A stretch of DNA of 64,000 nucleotides, taken from contig SGPL01000069.1 of assembly GCA_004802705.1 (NCBI GenBank), positions 25,080 to 89,079 on the forward strand, written 5' to 3'. The stretch comes from Bondarzewia mesenterica (lineage: Eukaryota; Basidiomycota; Agaricomycetes; Russulales; Bondarzewiaceae). A program made the translations under genes and the position numbers. The notes under the pieces were generated by a model that did no database searches, was not told where the DNA came from, and saw nothing but the letters and a program-made list of their open reading frames with translations. Shown here piece by piece: positions 46,128 to 58,191 of this stretch. Every line of letters begins with the position of its first letter. The stretch's first letter is position 1.

Positions 46128-46882
46128 GGGATTTCATGTCGTATTTTGGGTTTTATGCTTTCTTCATTTTTATCTCTTCCATTTTCCTTTGCTCAATCTC
46201 ATTTTCCTCCTATCACCATCCTCATCCCCATTCTGCATCTCCCCTTCTCTCTCTCCTTTTTCTTCCCCCAACATCGCCTGATGCGCTTTGTTACGGATAT
46301 GTCGAGGCTCAGTGCCCGGCATCCCTTCATTTCTTCACTGTCATTCAGTCATTTCCACGCAGTGCTCTTGCCTACGTTGCGCAATCTAATTCTTCTCTTG
46401 TTTTCTGCTCACAAAAGCTCACCAGAATTGAAAAACTGATTGCAAATGGACCAGCAATCTTCTCTGATGTACGAACGCGAGTTCGTTCATAAAACCGTAT
46501 TTACCCGTCTAATTGTTCCCTTTCCCTCCTCAGTCTTACTGCTTAATCCCTCCACGACCCCACCTCATATGTGCACAAGGAGCGTGGCTATATAAGTGTC
46601 CATTGAATCTACCTCTGGACTGACATGCTTCCCAATATCGGATACGTTGCGGATGAATATCTACCATGTCGAGTTTCGTCCATTTTATCCTGGTATTTAA
46701 TGGCAGAAGTTACGTACACGTCGTTGTCGCACGAGATGGTTTTCAATCTAAAACGGATTCAAAACAATCAAAAAGTCATCGAATGCGATGCCTGATGCCT
46801 AGAAATACATATACGTTGATACTGACTACTGAGCGGCACTATACCAAGGAAACCGAAAAGTCACCCTGCTAGGTCCCGACTT

Positions 46883-47779
46883 TCAGAATGGCAGCTGGAC
46901 GTCCATGAAATCTGATCTCGTCCCGTATCCATTCACCTCCTCTTTGTAGTCCTCACAGAACTCACGGAAATCGGTGGGCGTTATGTCCTCCCTGGGATTG
47001 AAATCTTCTACTTCGCCGAAATTGTCGAGAAGGTGACTGTTGTACATCCACATAGTCTCTATGGCTTGCGGCGTGAGCGGCCTGCGATCTTGGCGCATGA
47101 CTGTCACCTAGTAATCGTCAATCAGTCAGTCAGGACTCCTTTAAAGGAGAAAGTCTGATAATGCATGAAAAAACCCACGTTTCCTACACACTGCTGCCAT
47201 CTGAAATCCCCAAGTCACGTCAGTTTGGTCTTCTTCTCAGTCCTACTCATGTACAGCACCACTCACCTCATCGGTGCGAAGCCCGAATCGACGTCGATCA
47301 TCAAGTACGTGGCGATCTGGTTGTCCATCGCGGCCGTTCTCTCCATGTAAAGCGGGTCTTCCTTCGAGTGTCGATATATCATGATGGGCAGCCNGACGAC
47401 CTCCGACACTGGGCACACGTCGGACTGGTAATAAATCGGATGCGTGTCGGGGATTTGTACAACGCGGAATGGCGAGCCGACGCGGTCGCCGTCGCAGGTA
47501 ATAGTGATGCCCTGCACAGTGTCCGGCAGAAGACGTGTACAAGACCGCTTGTGCGCCGCCCAGTCAGCTTTCTGACATTCTCTTGACTATTATCAACACG
47601 GTGAGGCCGAGCAGTACAAGGCCAGTTAGTGACTCGATGGTGCCAAAGCCTGAGGAGAATGTTGGATGGCGCACGCAGTAAAACGTAGTCTTGCAACCTG
47701 AGCACACGGAGAGATTTCCTGTTGATTCGTCCTTGGAGCACTTAACACATTTGCGGCTGGGGACGCTGGAGGGTAACAT
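46883..47779 (-). CDS. MYND-type zinc finger protein, copy 2
   Basis: Exons 47779-47675, 47586-47267, 47200-47179 and 47107-46883, again 672 bases and 223 residues. Start MLPSSVPSRKCVKCSKDEST; MYND cysteines and histidine all kept. Differences from copy 1 include K-C-V-K for K-C-A-K, exon 3 reading RWQQCVGN instead of SWQQAVGT, and a few synonymous changes; all splice sites are intact, so both copies look functional. One N at 47394 falls in the second exon. Confidence 0.82.
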
Positions 47780-48467
47780 GGTGTAGAGTTCCTAAAATAG
47801 GGGCCGCTAGGTTTGTCAGTATCGACAAGGTGCCGTAGGGCGTCGCAGAACTGTTCTACTGACCTGACGAGGTGGTGGGCGTTCTGAGGAAGCAGTGACA
47901 ACCCCTTTGCCTGCTTATAAGACCTCCTCGCTGAGACAGGAGTTCTCCATCCCACGGGAGCCATCCATAAATCGTATATAGTCACAGCCACCAAATGACC
48001 GCGTGTCTGAACGCCCGGTGAGGTGCACGGCCCTGTATACGCTGCAGTAGGGAGTGGCTCTGGCGAGAGAGATGAAGATACCCGGCTTGGGCTAAGGCAG
48101 AGGGTGAGCGTGCACCATAACCGAGATATGTAGTCGATTAGACTCATGTAAACACGAAAAAATACGAACAATTTCGGAGCTCCTTTCGCGATCGGACAAG
48201 AACGGCAGTTGGCATTAAATAGTGATTCTGTAGACTGGTGACCGAGTCTTTAAACGTGACGAGCAAGCAGGTACTTTTTAAAGACTGGGTAGGACTCGGA
48301 GTGGCGCGGCAGAGGGTTCCGCTATGATCGAGCACAACAAATCACGTGAAATTAGTCACATGGGTCCGTCAGATAGCTCTGTAGTGTGAGTCTGTGCCAG
48401 CGCGGAACGCTGCGTCGCATCCTGTCGCATCGCAAAATCTCCTCTCACCTCCTCTCACTCTGGTACC
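47780..48467. other. Intergenic region
   Basis: Upstream of MYND copy 2 and of the gene at 48468 (divergent). It lies outside the duplication except for its first about 35 bases. Frames here (47626-48171 minus) are read-through of the MYND first intron and are not real. Confidence 0.5.
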
Positions 48468-49076
48468 ATGAGCGAGTCGAGTGATACTACGTCTAATATA
48501 CACGTTTACCCACATCCTGATATTCCTGTGCTATCCCGCCTACCTTTTAATTCCTTTGTTTCGTCGGACGAGTCCTTTCACCCAGTTGAGCAGTCACGCC
48601 GAAGGAAATCATGGAAATGGCGCGGCGCTCCCTCAACTTTGCCTGCGGCATTGTTGAGCACACCAAACCTGCTGCCAATAATACCACAAGCCCCTTCCAT
48701 GTCAAAATCTGAGCCATTCTCGTTGACCACTTCAGACTCTACCTTTTCTCCAGTTCCTTACAACCCGAGACGCTCTCGCTTTTCACGGACTCAATCTTCC
48801 AATCGTGTCGTATCAGCATCGAACAGCCCCTCGTCTTTTCCCCTCATACAGCATCCAACCACAACAGGGCTTTCTCACAGTCCATCATCATCAGATCGCT
48901 CGCTCGATCCTCCGACTCCCGTTCATCCAGTGCAACAGGCGTGTGTCAACTCTCTTCTTTCACCGCTGCAGATACGGGTGATACCCGTTGGTCCATTGCC
49001 CATCAAAAATTTCGAGGATTCATCTCAGCCAAGAACACGCGCTGCTTGCATGTCATCCGACGAACACTGCTGCTGA
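48468..49076 (+). CDS. Ser/Pro-rich protein of unknown function
   Basis: Single open frame of 202 codons beginning MSESSDTTSNIHVYPHPD. Composition is strongly biased to Ser, Pro, Thr with a basic patch SRRRKSWKWR near residue 43 and a C-terminus rich in Cys/Ser. It has no signal peptide or helix. Probably disordered; no family recognised. It may be the first exon of a longer gene, because a flavoprotein-like sequence follows at 49355 on the same strand. Confidence 0.45.
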   Translation: MSESSDTTSNIHVYPHPDIPVLSRLPFNSFVSSDESFHPVEQSRRRKSWKWRGAPSTLPAALLSTPNLLPIIPQAPSMSKSEPFSLTTSDSTFSPVPYNPRRSRFSRTQSSNRVVSASNSPSSFPLIQHPTTTGLSHSPSSSDRSLDPPTPVHPVQQACVNSLLSPLQIRVIPVGPLPIKNFEDSSQPRTRAACMSSDEHCC

Positions 49077-49354
49077 GCGCTGAGCTCTTGATGGGTTCCG
49101 AGATGTCGGGCGTCGAGCGGATCGGATCTTTTTCTTAGGTGTCTTTTCAATTCCGATGCGTTGCACACGACATGGGCAAACATATCCACATTTTACAAAA
49201 GCGAGGCCACATTTTGCATCTTGGACTGGTGGTAGGATGATGTGGACGGGCGGCGGCGGCAGCTTCACAAAGGCATATATTCCGTTTGATGCAGAATAGA
49301 CGAGAGCGCAGGCGAGCAGAGCTGTAGTCATTCTGACTTTATTTCTATTCCACG

Positions 49355-50322
49355 ATGAATCCAAACAGAGTCCTCGATATCGTTGTCTGTGCTGCAGGGC
49401 CAGCGAAATACTTTCGCGAGATTGTCTCACTGGCACTTGGGCAGGGCTGGATCGTTCGAATCAACTACGCCACTCGAGCGCTCCCATATTTCCAGCTGAA
49501 ATTCTGCTGAAGATCTCACCAGCGGCTCGCTTTCACCAGAACAGACAGGAGGATCCTGAGGTGACGAAGGTTAAGACTAACCAGAACCCGCATCTAGTAC
49601 GCCTAATCCCGATGCCATCATCGTTGCTCCTGCGACCTTCAACACCATCATTCGACTCGCCCAGAGTTCTTTCGAGGACGATACCGTCGGTGTCCTGAAG
49701 CAGATCCACAATATCCCGACTGTCATCCTTCCGTTTGTCAACACTAGCCTCATCAGTAGACGTCCGTTCGCTGAGAGCGTCCGCACTTTTCACGAGCAAG
49801 GCATACCTCTTCTACTTGGGGAAGGTGGCTTTGAGCCCTTTTGAGCCACACAGTGCCAGCACTAGTGGTAGGAAGTTCGAATCGTACCCTTGGAATGCAG
49901 CTACCGAGGCTGTCATGGTTCTGCTGTGAGCTCCACCTCCCAAAAATTAGACCTCGGTCGGGACTCACACATCCCCTTCCCACAGCCTGCCTGATGAAAC
50001 CAAGTTTAATCCGCCCATAACTCCTCCGAAGCCCGTCCAGATGGTGTCCTCAAATTTCACCAAAATGCTCTACATCGCCGTATTTGAGGGCGACAAACGG
50101 GCGCAAGACATCGCGGCGCTCGTACCTGAAGCACAATCCCAAGGTTGGCCAGTTCGCGTTATATCCACGCGGAAAGTTTTTGAGCTTTTCGACGATTCTG
50201 CCATCGAAACGCAAACGGGTCTTCCTGTCCGATATGCCCACCGTATTACCCCTCAGTCCAGGATCCCCACTTCGACCGACTGCCGTAAGATCAGGTTATG
50301 TCTTTGTCTCCCATGCCTTTGA
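49355..50322 (+). pseudogene. Flavoprotein-family (PPC decarboxylase-like) gene, broken, with a second partial domain
   Basis: MNPNRVLDIVVCAAGPAKYF at 49355 looks like the first strand and helix of a flavoprotein-fold domain. After a frame change near 49590, DAIIVAPATFNTIIRLAQ, IPTVILPFVNTSLISRRPF and LLLGEGGFEPF match the FMN-binding signature (APAT-N-T) of this family. An intron (from 49927 to about 49985) leads to LPDETKFNPPITPPKPVQM and then a second start-like domain: KMLYIAVFEGDKRAQDIAAL, GWPVRVISTRK, ETQTGLPVRYAH, which stops before its own APAT motif. So one domain is nearly complete but out of frame in the middle and the second is cut off. Sequence from 50323 to 51133 holds no continuation. 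Confidence 0.6.
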
Positions 50323-51133
50323 CTTCACATGCACAAATTCGCGTTATCTCTTACTCTCCGCTCCACTGCGTGGTCAGGTTATGTATCTCCCTCGGCTGGG
50401 CTTAGACCTCCATAACCTCTCGGGTTATCCTATGTGTGCATGCTGCTTAGGCACTGTCACACCTGCCTGCGAGCGGCGAGAAGTCTTTTATTTTTTGTGA
50501 GCAATCTTTGTTTCCTTGTAACATGCGCACGGCAAGCCCGTACACGGCCCCAACTCACTGCTGGTATCTGCTGAAACTGGCATGAGGCGAAATTAATGGG
50601 ACAGCCGTTGGTCATGATTTGTGCGCCTGGATTGAGCCTGGATGAACCGACTTCTCAGTCGGGGTTCTCAACCTCCCTGAGAAACACGTACACTTGTGGG
50701 ATCGTAATCATCAGTGGAAACCATGCTGTAGTAAGGAGGATTTCATGAGTCTCTTCCGAGAATCCACACCACTGATTCCAAGCGTATAACATGACGAATT
50801 GCTACTGGTGGAAGCATTCTCCCACTTTCCGAACTATGAGCGGAAGCAAAAGTCTAACTACTACACTATATGCGACAAATGTACCAGACTGTGACCTGTC
50901 CCTTCCGATCTTTAAGTCAATCTCTGTTTGACAAAGCCTTAGATTCTTGCCAAGGTTAATAATGCAACCTGAGTCGCATTAAGGAGCGAGAAACACATGA
51001 CTAGGTATGAGAGTCTGGAATCATATGAACACTGAATAACATCAAACCTCTACGAGGAATCTACAATACCAAACCAAGGCATCATTGTGCGCCTTCTATA
51101 TCTAGCTGGAGGCAATCTCGGTAGCATTCTGTT
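50323..51133. other. Intergenic region
   Basis: No motif found on either strand; the second domain of the preceding flavoprotein relic is not continued here. Confidence 0.5.
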
Positions 51134-51867
51134 CTATCCCCCAAGGGGGAGAAAATGCAGTAGGGGAACCACCGCGACCGTTGCAGCAATTAAACTGATA
51201 ACCTTGACCTCCGTAGACTCCGTGATACATGCATACACCGAAACTTGTATCAGTGTCGAGAAAAATGTCAATAGCAGTGAGAGAAACCCTTAGCAGCTCA
51301 TCAGCACGTTTGAGATATGGCGAGGAGTGGTGTTCTTACAATGCCACATCACCCATCCCCAAGATTTTCGAACGCCGTATCTCTTCAGTAAATCGAAAGA
51401 GCTCTCCTCAATTTTTCCCGTCAGTGGCAAATTATTTTTTCGAGCGGCACGAAAAGGGAGCCCTCCAATCTCGTCGGTTAAAACGAGGGAGCTGATCGAC
51501 ACGCTGAGACTAAGGAGGAGAGGGATGTACGTGAATATAAGAAGAGCTTTGACCATAGGTCTTGACGGATCGATCTGAGGCTGGGAGTCGGGAGAAGGAG
51601 AGGTGGTGGCGCTCTTGACAAGAACCAGAAGCTGTGCCTCGACCGCAGCAAAGATCGACGACTGAGTCACATTATGCATAAGTATATTCGTGCCGCCTGT
51701 GTCTCACACTTACCACAGTTGCAGCACTTTGCAGTGTTGACAGCCAACACTTTTGGAGAGATTGTAGAGCAGGGGGTAAGTCGTCTGGGCAATGCTAAGT
51801 AGAAAATTTGCGCATTGGAAAGGTAGAGCAACGTACATGTGATGTCGGTTAGCAGGTTTTGAGGCAT
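51134..51867 (-). CDS. Multi-pass membrane protein, basidiomycete family of unknown function
   Basis: Minus-strand exons 51867-51837, 51784-51714, 51661-51340 and 51288-51134 sum to 579 bases, 192 residues. The last exon has no ATG and is visible only by splicing. Order: MPQNLLTDITYDLPPALQS, SAATVSSIFAAVEAQLLVLV, a hydrophilic loop, hydrophobic ALLIFTYIPLLLSLSVSISS, the phrase LTDEIGGLPFRAAR, LLKRYGVRKSWGWVMWHW, then hydrophobic FLSLLLTFFSTLIQVSVYAC and VISLIAATVAVVPLLHFLPL. At least three membrane helices with a central loop. I recall the LGSLPFRAAR and KSWKWVMWH phrases from expanded Agaricomycete membrane proteins. The first exon is the least certain part. Function unknown. Confidence 0.72.
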
Positions 51868-52795
51868 GTGAATCGGTGGAAGAAAAGTTTTCAGATGCAG
51901 AGGCAATGAGGAGGCATTCAAGGTGGAACCTGGACTTTATAAAGAGCCTAGTCAGTCAGGAGGACACAATCATGACCAACCACCTTCGCAGTATTACATG
52001 CAAGAACACCTCACTGTACGGTGACAGCCCGATGCGTGGGTACGCATTGTGTTGAAAGTTAGCTGGTGCTCGTGTACAAGACGAATGGCATCTGCCGGTG
52101 TAGATTGCCGGTGTAGATTGAAATGAACATCATCATAAAACTTGAATTATTAAAGGACGCGGAAGGGCTGTTCATAGTATGGAATTAAGTGGTAATTATT
52201 GAGGCAAAAAGCATTGAGGGAAATGCACGGACCTTCTATATCTGCGGTCTTGCTATGCTCAGGGATGACGGGGATCAGGGCAGGGGATGTTGTTGACAGA
52301 CTGTGCAAAGTGCGATACTACTGACCTTTGACGCCTACTGGCGCCAATAGATAATGCATACCGACTGAGCTTATCGATATTTCAGATTCACCTGCTTCAG
52401 ATTTGAGAAGCTGCAAAACGCATGTCGAACGCGCAGCTCACACGAGCTCATTGAAACGAGCATGCTTGTTAGACACGCACCACATGCATGATGATATTTG
52501 CCACGAAAGACTCCGAGCAACTCGAGGCTTCAGCGTTTCACCGTGTTCTCTCATGTGCGGGTAGATATCTAAGCGCCAGAGCTTGAAAATGAGAGCATCA
52601 TCAAGTGCTCGGTCTCGAACAAAGTTAAAGATAGACTTATAGTACGAGGGCCTTGCGTGGATGCTGTATCGATAACTCATAATCACTGGTGCGGCATACC
52701 GTTGGATAACATCTAGTAAATTACCGAAGTTAACATCGCTTGCATGCTAAGGACAACAGAGGAGTGTTGGTCACGCACTTAACAATTAGGAAAGT
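51868..52795. other. Intergenic region
   Basis: A minus-strand frame at 52438-52686 (KLWRLDIYPHMREHGETLK) may be an isolated exon but has no recognised family. A short direct repeat, two copies of TGCCGGTGTAGATTG, is seen near 52093-52120. Nothing else. Confidence 0.4.
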
Positions 52796-54835
52796 CGCAC
52801 CAATTTTTTGAGTTTTTCAAACCAAGATTTCCGAGTCGGCGCAGGCAGGGATGGCATCGGCGAACACTGGGACGCCACTGGTGCTTTGCCTGATGCCTGC
52901 GTGGCATGGGGTTGAGCAGTCGTCGGCTGAATGCTGTTGGACACGGAGCCATTGGGATCAACCCCTCCCCCACGCCTTTGTCCCTGCTCTGCATATTGTT
53001 CCGTGCTACGAGACGAGGCCGGGGTTTCTTCCGAGCTGGCGTTGTTGTAGATGTTGGTGTGTGAATCAATCAGCGGGAATTGGAAGAGAAACTCACTGCG
53101 AAGAATTTGCGTTGGACGGATGGATTGTGACGCTACTATTTGCGACGCTACTATATCCTGCGATACTCAAACTCGCTTTAAAGTTCTCTTCGGGGAATCG
53201 TATCTTGCTGCCATTAAGCCTGATACGGAACTTCCCTCCCTGCGTGACGCCGAGTGACTGGCGATTATCCGGAGATGATGGAGTATCTCCTGTGGTCCGA
53301 AAGACGCCTGAATCATGGGTACCTGTGGAGTGCATTGTGGTCGCATCTGATCCGCGAGCAAGAGCACTTTCTGAGCTTTCCCAGCTTGGTGGATGACGCG
53401 AAGACCATCTTTTCTAAATCAAAGGAAGAAAGGAGATGAGGTATCAATAACGATGATATATGAACAAGTACGCACCCATTTGTTACCGGGGACGACGTTG
53501 GATGAATGTGCACGAACCAGCCATTGGACCCCGTCACCTTCGTTCAAAGCTTTGGATAGCATGCCCATCCAATCGAAAATCCTCTCATTCAAAATTGAAC
53601 TGGAACCGCCGCAATTCCAGATGTGTGGGGTAGAAGTGATAGATTTCCCGACTCTTTCAGCCGCTTCTAGAGTGCCACGAACATCTTCATGCAATTCAGC
53701 GAAATTCAAGATAGAGGACGAGAATCCACACCTCTCAGAATTATCCGAGTCGTATCATCAGACCTCAGGCTCCAAATATTTGTGAATGTCCTCGGGGACT
53801 CTCCGCACTCAAAAAATACGCGAGACTTTCCATTGAGGATGATGTACAGCTTTTCCGAAGATGTCTCCTTGAAAGATGTTGCGGTCAGAGCTTTAAGCGT
53901 GAAGTCATGTCCGTATAACGACGGCGTCTCGTGAAGCGCACGGTAAAATTGCGGGTTCCGATCAAGGGTGATTCGAAGCGGCTCAAGGAGTTTCGGCCTG
54001 GCAGTGATTATCCACAGAATCTGCTCCAAACTTGCATCTCTATCGAAGACCACTAATGGTGAAAGAAGGTGCATCCACTGAGCATGGCCAATCACGAGAG
54101 AAAAATGGAGAAACAATGACTTGGAATTCGGTAATCCGTTTTGATTTCAGAAATGAACATTTGAAGGAAAACGAGGTCATATTTCGTCGTTGCCTTCGTG
54201 CACGGCAAAATACGCTAGGCACGAATGTCAGTAGATGTGTTGAACTGACAAGCAAAACTTTGTCACCTTGGCGCGTTGGGAGATGGAACGAAACTTGTTC
54301 ATGGATTGTTCGTCGTGACGGCGGGCGTCTTCCAAAAGCTTCTTGATCTTAATTTGCGTGTCATGATTCCCTGCCATTTCGTCATCATAATAAGACATGG
54401 TACTTCGTAAGTGGTCAGTACAGAGAGTAGAAGATGCAATTGTGTCACTTACCTCGAGTTACAGGTCTCTACGTATTCGCAAAGCTTCTCTTCCGCTGAC
54501 GAGATTTTCGAGTCAGTATCTTTGGAACCATGTCCACCAGTGGTTGCGGCGGCAGCGACGGCGTTTTCGACCGCCTCAACAGTCCTGACCGAGACATTGG
54601 ATCGAAAACAGATGATATTGGGGTGCAGCCAAACAAAAGAAAAGATCCTTGCTCACCTCGACAAGGCCTTCTCGTGCACTCCTGAATATTCTACGGACAC
54701 GACCCTGGTAATGAAAGAGCGGCAAATCTTTATGATTTCGATAGATTGTTGTTGATGCGCTCGTCCAATACTCTTGATGCATCTTGCGGAGGATCTGAGC
54801 GAACGGTGCATATCTTCAATTGCAATGGCCGCCAT
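52796..54835 (-). CDS. Unrecognised multi-exon protein, one frame break
   Basis: Minus strand. MAAIAIEDMHRSLRSSARC at 54835 leads through HQQQSIEIIKICRSFITRVV to a donor, then RTVEAVENAVAAAATTGGHG, KISSAEEKLCEYVETCNS, MSYYDDEMAGNHDTQIKIKK, KFRSISQRAK, a short exon (ILPCTKATTKYDLVFLQ), VFDRDASLEQILWIITARPK, and VFFECGESPRTFTNIWSL. Near 53735 the frame must step by one base to read SSILNFAELHEDVRGTLEAA, DWMGMLSKALNEGDGVQWL, and a Ser/Thr-rich region to a basic end KSWFEKLKKLVRL (stop 52796-52798). The N-terminal helical part resembles the leading helices of some Agaricomycete signalling proteins, but I cannot name a family. Exon borders are inferred; the true start may be upstream. Confidence 0.5.
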
Positions 54836-55722
54836 TACTAGTAGTGTCAGCAAGGCGATATGATTCTACAGTGAGCACATTGAATCGATATTTAGCGATG
54901 TTACAATGCAAGAGATGAGAGGCCCACTATAGATGAGAGGAGGTTGAAAACGTATTCGCGATTTTCCCGAAGGCTCAGGAAGTTGGAAAGCTCTATAATC
55001 ATCCACCCGATATTGGTGTTTGTGTAAACGCAGACATCGCCTACGGCGCATGGTCTGAGGGGGTATTGATTTAGAGGACGCTGGCCTTAGCGCTGACTGT
55101 GGACACAAGTTGAACATGAGCCCAGTGAGCGGAATCGTCGTATACTTATGGAGCAAAAAAAATTGCGATATGAGCGAGTCGACCGCGTGTGAGTAAGGGG
55201 TGTTCCGATTTTTGTGAGACGACATTTTTGTGCTAGTGCCGTTGAAGACCGTTCAACTTATCATACACCAGTGCCGGCATTTCAACCACAAATAGGATTT
55301 CCTCAACGGCTCCGAAGGGCTCCGATCGCCGAACATCACAATGCTCCACGCGGAGCTTGAATATTTCAATTCTAGTCCTTTATCTGATGTTAAGTATTGA
55401 ATGTAAACCTTCTTCGTACTCGTTTGCTAGACACACGCTTCATTCACGGAAGCTAAGTAACCATCGTATTCTACTGTTACTAACCTCATTTGAAGGCACA
55501 CTAGTATCAGTCATCCAACCACCGCCAATGTGGGTCGGGGGCGCCTGCAGGGGTCGTGTTACAGGTGCAACGTTGATTTTTTTCCTGAAAGCAAAAGCGA
55601 TTCAGGTTTCAGACGTTTCAAAACAGGTCGAACTCGACAACGAGGCATGTCAAATTTCACCTCCTGTTAGCAAGACCACAGCTGGCATCCTACCTAACCC
55701 TATCTGACACATCTGCAGGCCA
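54836..55722. other. Intergenic region
   Basis: Contains the minus frame 54866-55225, which has no motif and conflicts with the acceptor of the next gene, plus possible decayed exons before 55723. No gene supported. One AGCGCTGA motif at 55089-55096. Confidence 0.4.
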
Positions 55723-56030
55723 CACTGTATAGATATGCAAAGAGCATCGTCACAAATCCCGCGTGGGTCCACCTGACAGACGAGTAAGTCCCTCTTATTT
55801 TCATTGACTTACCTATTGCCGCGAATCTCTAGCGCGCTGAATCGTGATCGAGTTTGCATTAGTCCATAGTCATCGATGTGTCGTTTCGGAATGAGACGGA
55901 TTATCCTAATGGCCCTTTGGTATTGAAAAAGCTGTTCCCTCGAGGACCAGTGTTAGAATTCAACGGTGACACATCTGTGAATGGCTCAGTAGCGATTTCC
56001 CCTATCTTCCTTCAAAAGCAGGTGCGTGTA
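55723..56030 (+). pseudogene. Two coding-looking exons of an unidentified protein
   Basis: After an AG near 55722 the frame reads TLYRYAKSIVTNPAWVHLTD to a GTAAGT donor at about 55784. From about 55869 a second stretch reads VIDVSFRNETDYPNGPLVLK, KLFPRGPVLEFNGDTSVNGS and VAISPIFLQKQ, followed by a GTGCGT donor. Codon use and N-glycosylation sites suggest real secreted-type coding sequence, but the exon phases do not join and no further exons are found. Probably a remnant. Confidence 0.3.
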
Positions 56031-56404
56031 TTTCAGACGCCATAAAATCTTGTGAACATACATGGTTTGGTGTTGATGAAGATAAATAATCTGTTTTTCG
56101 GGATATCTTTCCGACCAGGTGTTAGAGGACACGCTGCCTTGATGTGTACTTCCTTTGAATTTACTTCGGACGTCTTCCATACGGGAATGCTGCTCCAATT
56201 GCTCACGGTCTTTCCACTTCATGTCTGATCCAATCAGACACTGACTGTAGGCAAGGCTTGCCGACAGTTGTCTACTACACACTTCCCTCCGCGCTATCTT
56301 CCCGGAGCTATAAAGACGATGGTGTTGTCTATCCATTCGTTCGACCACCCCTCTACTGTTCAAGGTCACTGCGGCTACTACGCTTCGTCTGAGCAAAACC
56401 CGCT

Positions 56405-58191
56405 ATGTCTTCGTCGCTACTTTCCAATCTCACTGAAATGGATGCAAATGCTGCTCCTGCGACCGACGTAATCAAATATCTCATCGCCGAATCAATTGCT
56501 CCCGACGTGTGTGCGTTCAGGCGCAACACCCAGGTCTCCTATCGTCTTGTTGACAGGGCACGAGATATTTTCAATCGCATCAACACCCTTATACGAAGCG
56601 TCGACGAGGAAGATAATTGGGACAACTATGATAAATTCACCGCTGCCATCGATCCCCTAGAAGAGTGCGTTTTTCTCAGTTTTCTCGCGGGTGGTTTCAC
56701 CGAATCTCTTTTCGTATTCTCATCGATATCCCCACGTAGGCGACTATTCTCTTTGACCGCTCTCGCCGAGGATGAGTCGTCTCAGTACCTATCGGACTCG
56801 ACTTCTCTAGATGCATGCATTACGTCGGTTTCGAAATGGGAGAGCAATAGGGCAGGTCTAAGAACCGCGTTGAGAGATCTATTCTCTCATTCCGCTTTCA
56901 TGGTATATAGCACCGGAATTGCATCAGTCCTACCGGATGTTCTGATAGGATTTCGTTTTTCAATCATAGGCATTGGATTCGCGGGATGACTCTGACGACA
57001 TCAAGAACGCGTGCAAACACGATGATTTGACTTACTTATCTGACCTTTGCCAGAGTATGTCAAACAATACCCTGAAGGAATCTGGCAGAGGGTAAGAACA
57101 TTATTCATGATTCAGATGATGACTTCTAGTAATTGATTATTCTCCAGTTTGGTCCCACAACACATACAGAGCATTAGTACTGAACTTAACAGCATGCAAA
57201 CCAAATTGTCGTCCGTGACAGTCATTGATGTAAGTAGGATATATTTATAATGATTGATGTCAAATTTCTTACGATACAATACAGGAATTGGTCGTCTTAG
57301 TTATTCGGTATGCGCTGGTGGTATATGGGACAATGGAGCTGGCGGTGGATCCAACTCAAAATGAAGATTGGACGAACCATTTTAAGTCCGAACAGGTGTG
57401 GGACCTCGTGAAGAAGTGAGTCATTCCGCTCTTGAATTACAGCGGCGAGAAGTTCGTTAAAAATTGTTCTCCAGCAACTTGGCACAGTTGGGCCGCGAAC
57501 TTGAAGCCGAGACGCCTCCGATATCTGAGCTCGAGCAGAAGTACGAAGAGTTCCTCGAACTTCTCAGGGTGAGCCTTGAGCCACCGTCAACTGGAATTGA
57601 TGAGAACGTGATTCTCCAGAACATCCCCGGTGTCAAGTTGCCAGATTCGTACTTGGATTTGATGAAATATGCGGGGAAGATAAGACGACCTTATCATTCT
57701 CAAGCTCTCGCTTTGGTTTCTTTGTGTCGTGCATTAGCCAAGCAATTCAATCTGTCGGCAAACAAGGTTTCTAAGAACGTGTATCCATTGGAAGTGTGAG
57801 TCTCCGATTCTGTCATTTTTTTTTTCCTTTCACCCATCCATCTGTAGTGCATTTGACGAGACAATCAAAGCACTCAAGGCCGGCATGGACGCAGTCACGC
57901 AGCTCAAGGCTTCCAGTTTCGAGGATAACAGCGATGCGATTGAAGCTTTCGAGGCTGCACAACAGAAGATTCAGTCTTGCTTCATGCATTATGGGGTACG
58001 GACACCAATTTTTTGATTCTTCCAGTGCGGTGATTTATTTTAAAGTGGTTTCTGAAATCTAGTTAACGGCGGATTGGAACATGCACAAATCAAAACTGGA
58101 TGCAGCCATAGAGAACGATAAAAAACGCATGGATCAACTGAATGACAAGCTTGCCAAGGTCAGAATTTTGAGCAGTTGGCTCACCTGTTGA
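56405..58191 (+). CDS. Predicted alpha-helical protein of unknown function
   Basis: Exons 56405-56664, 56740-56902, 56970-57091, 57148-57229, 57285-57415, 57475-57795, 57848-57995 and 58063 to a stop at 58191 join in phase, about 450 residues. Start MSSSLLSNLTEMDANAAPAT. Sequence is mostly amphipathic helix (RLVDRARDIFNRINTLIRSV; LVPQHIQSISTELNSMQTKL), with one hydrophobic stretch (ELVVLVIRYALVVYGTMEL), a helical block ELEQKYEEFLELLR, and a charged coiled coil at the end (HKSKLDAAIENDKKRMDQLN). No family recognised. A final intron (58159-58211) with a longer C-terminus (RPAHTPHNEAHSD) is possible. Neighbours are decayed genes, so this looks like an accessory gene. Confidence 0.6.

Larger units (their letters stand above)
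45801..47815. repeat. Direct segmental duplication, copy 2
   Basis: Second copy of the unit at 43697-45724, in the same orientation. About 76 unique bases (45725-45800) separate the copies. Copy 2 ends around GGTTTGTCAGTATCG. Confidence 0.9.

Noticed and set aside
54866..55225. 119-codon minus-strand gene
   Set aside because: No motif, basic random-like composition, and it conflicts with a likely splice acceptor of the downstream gene.
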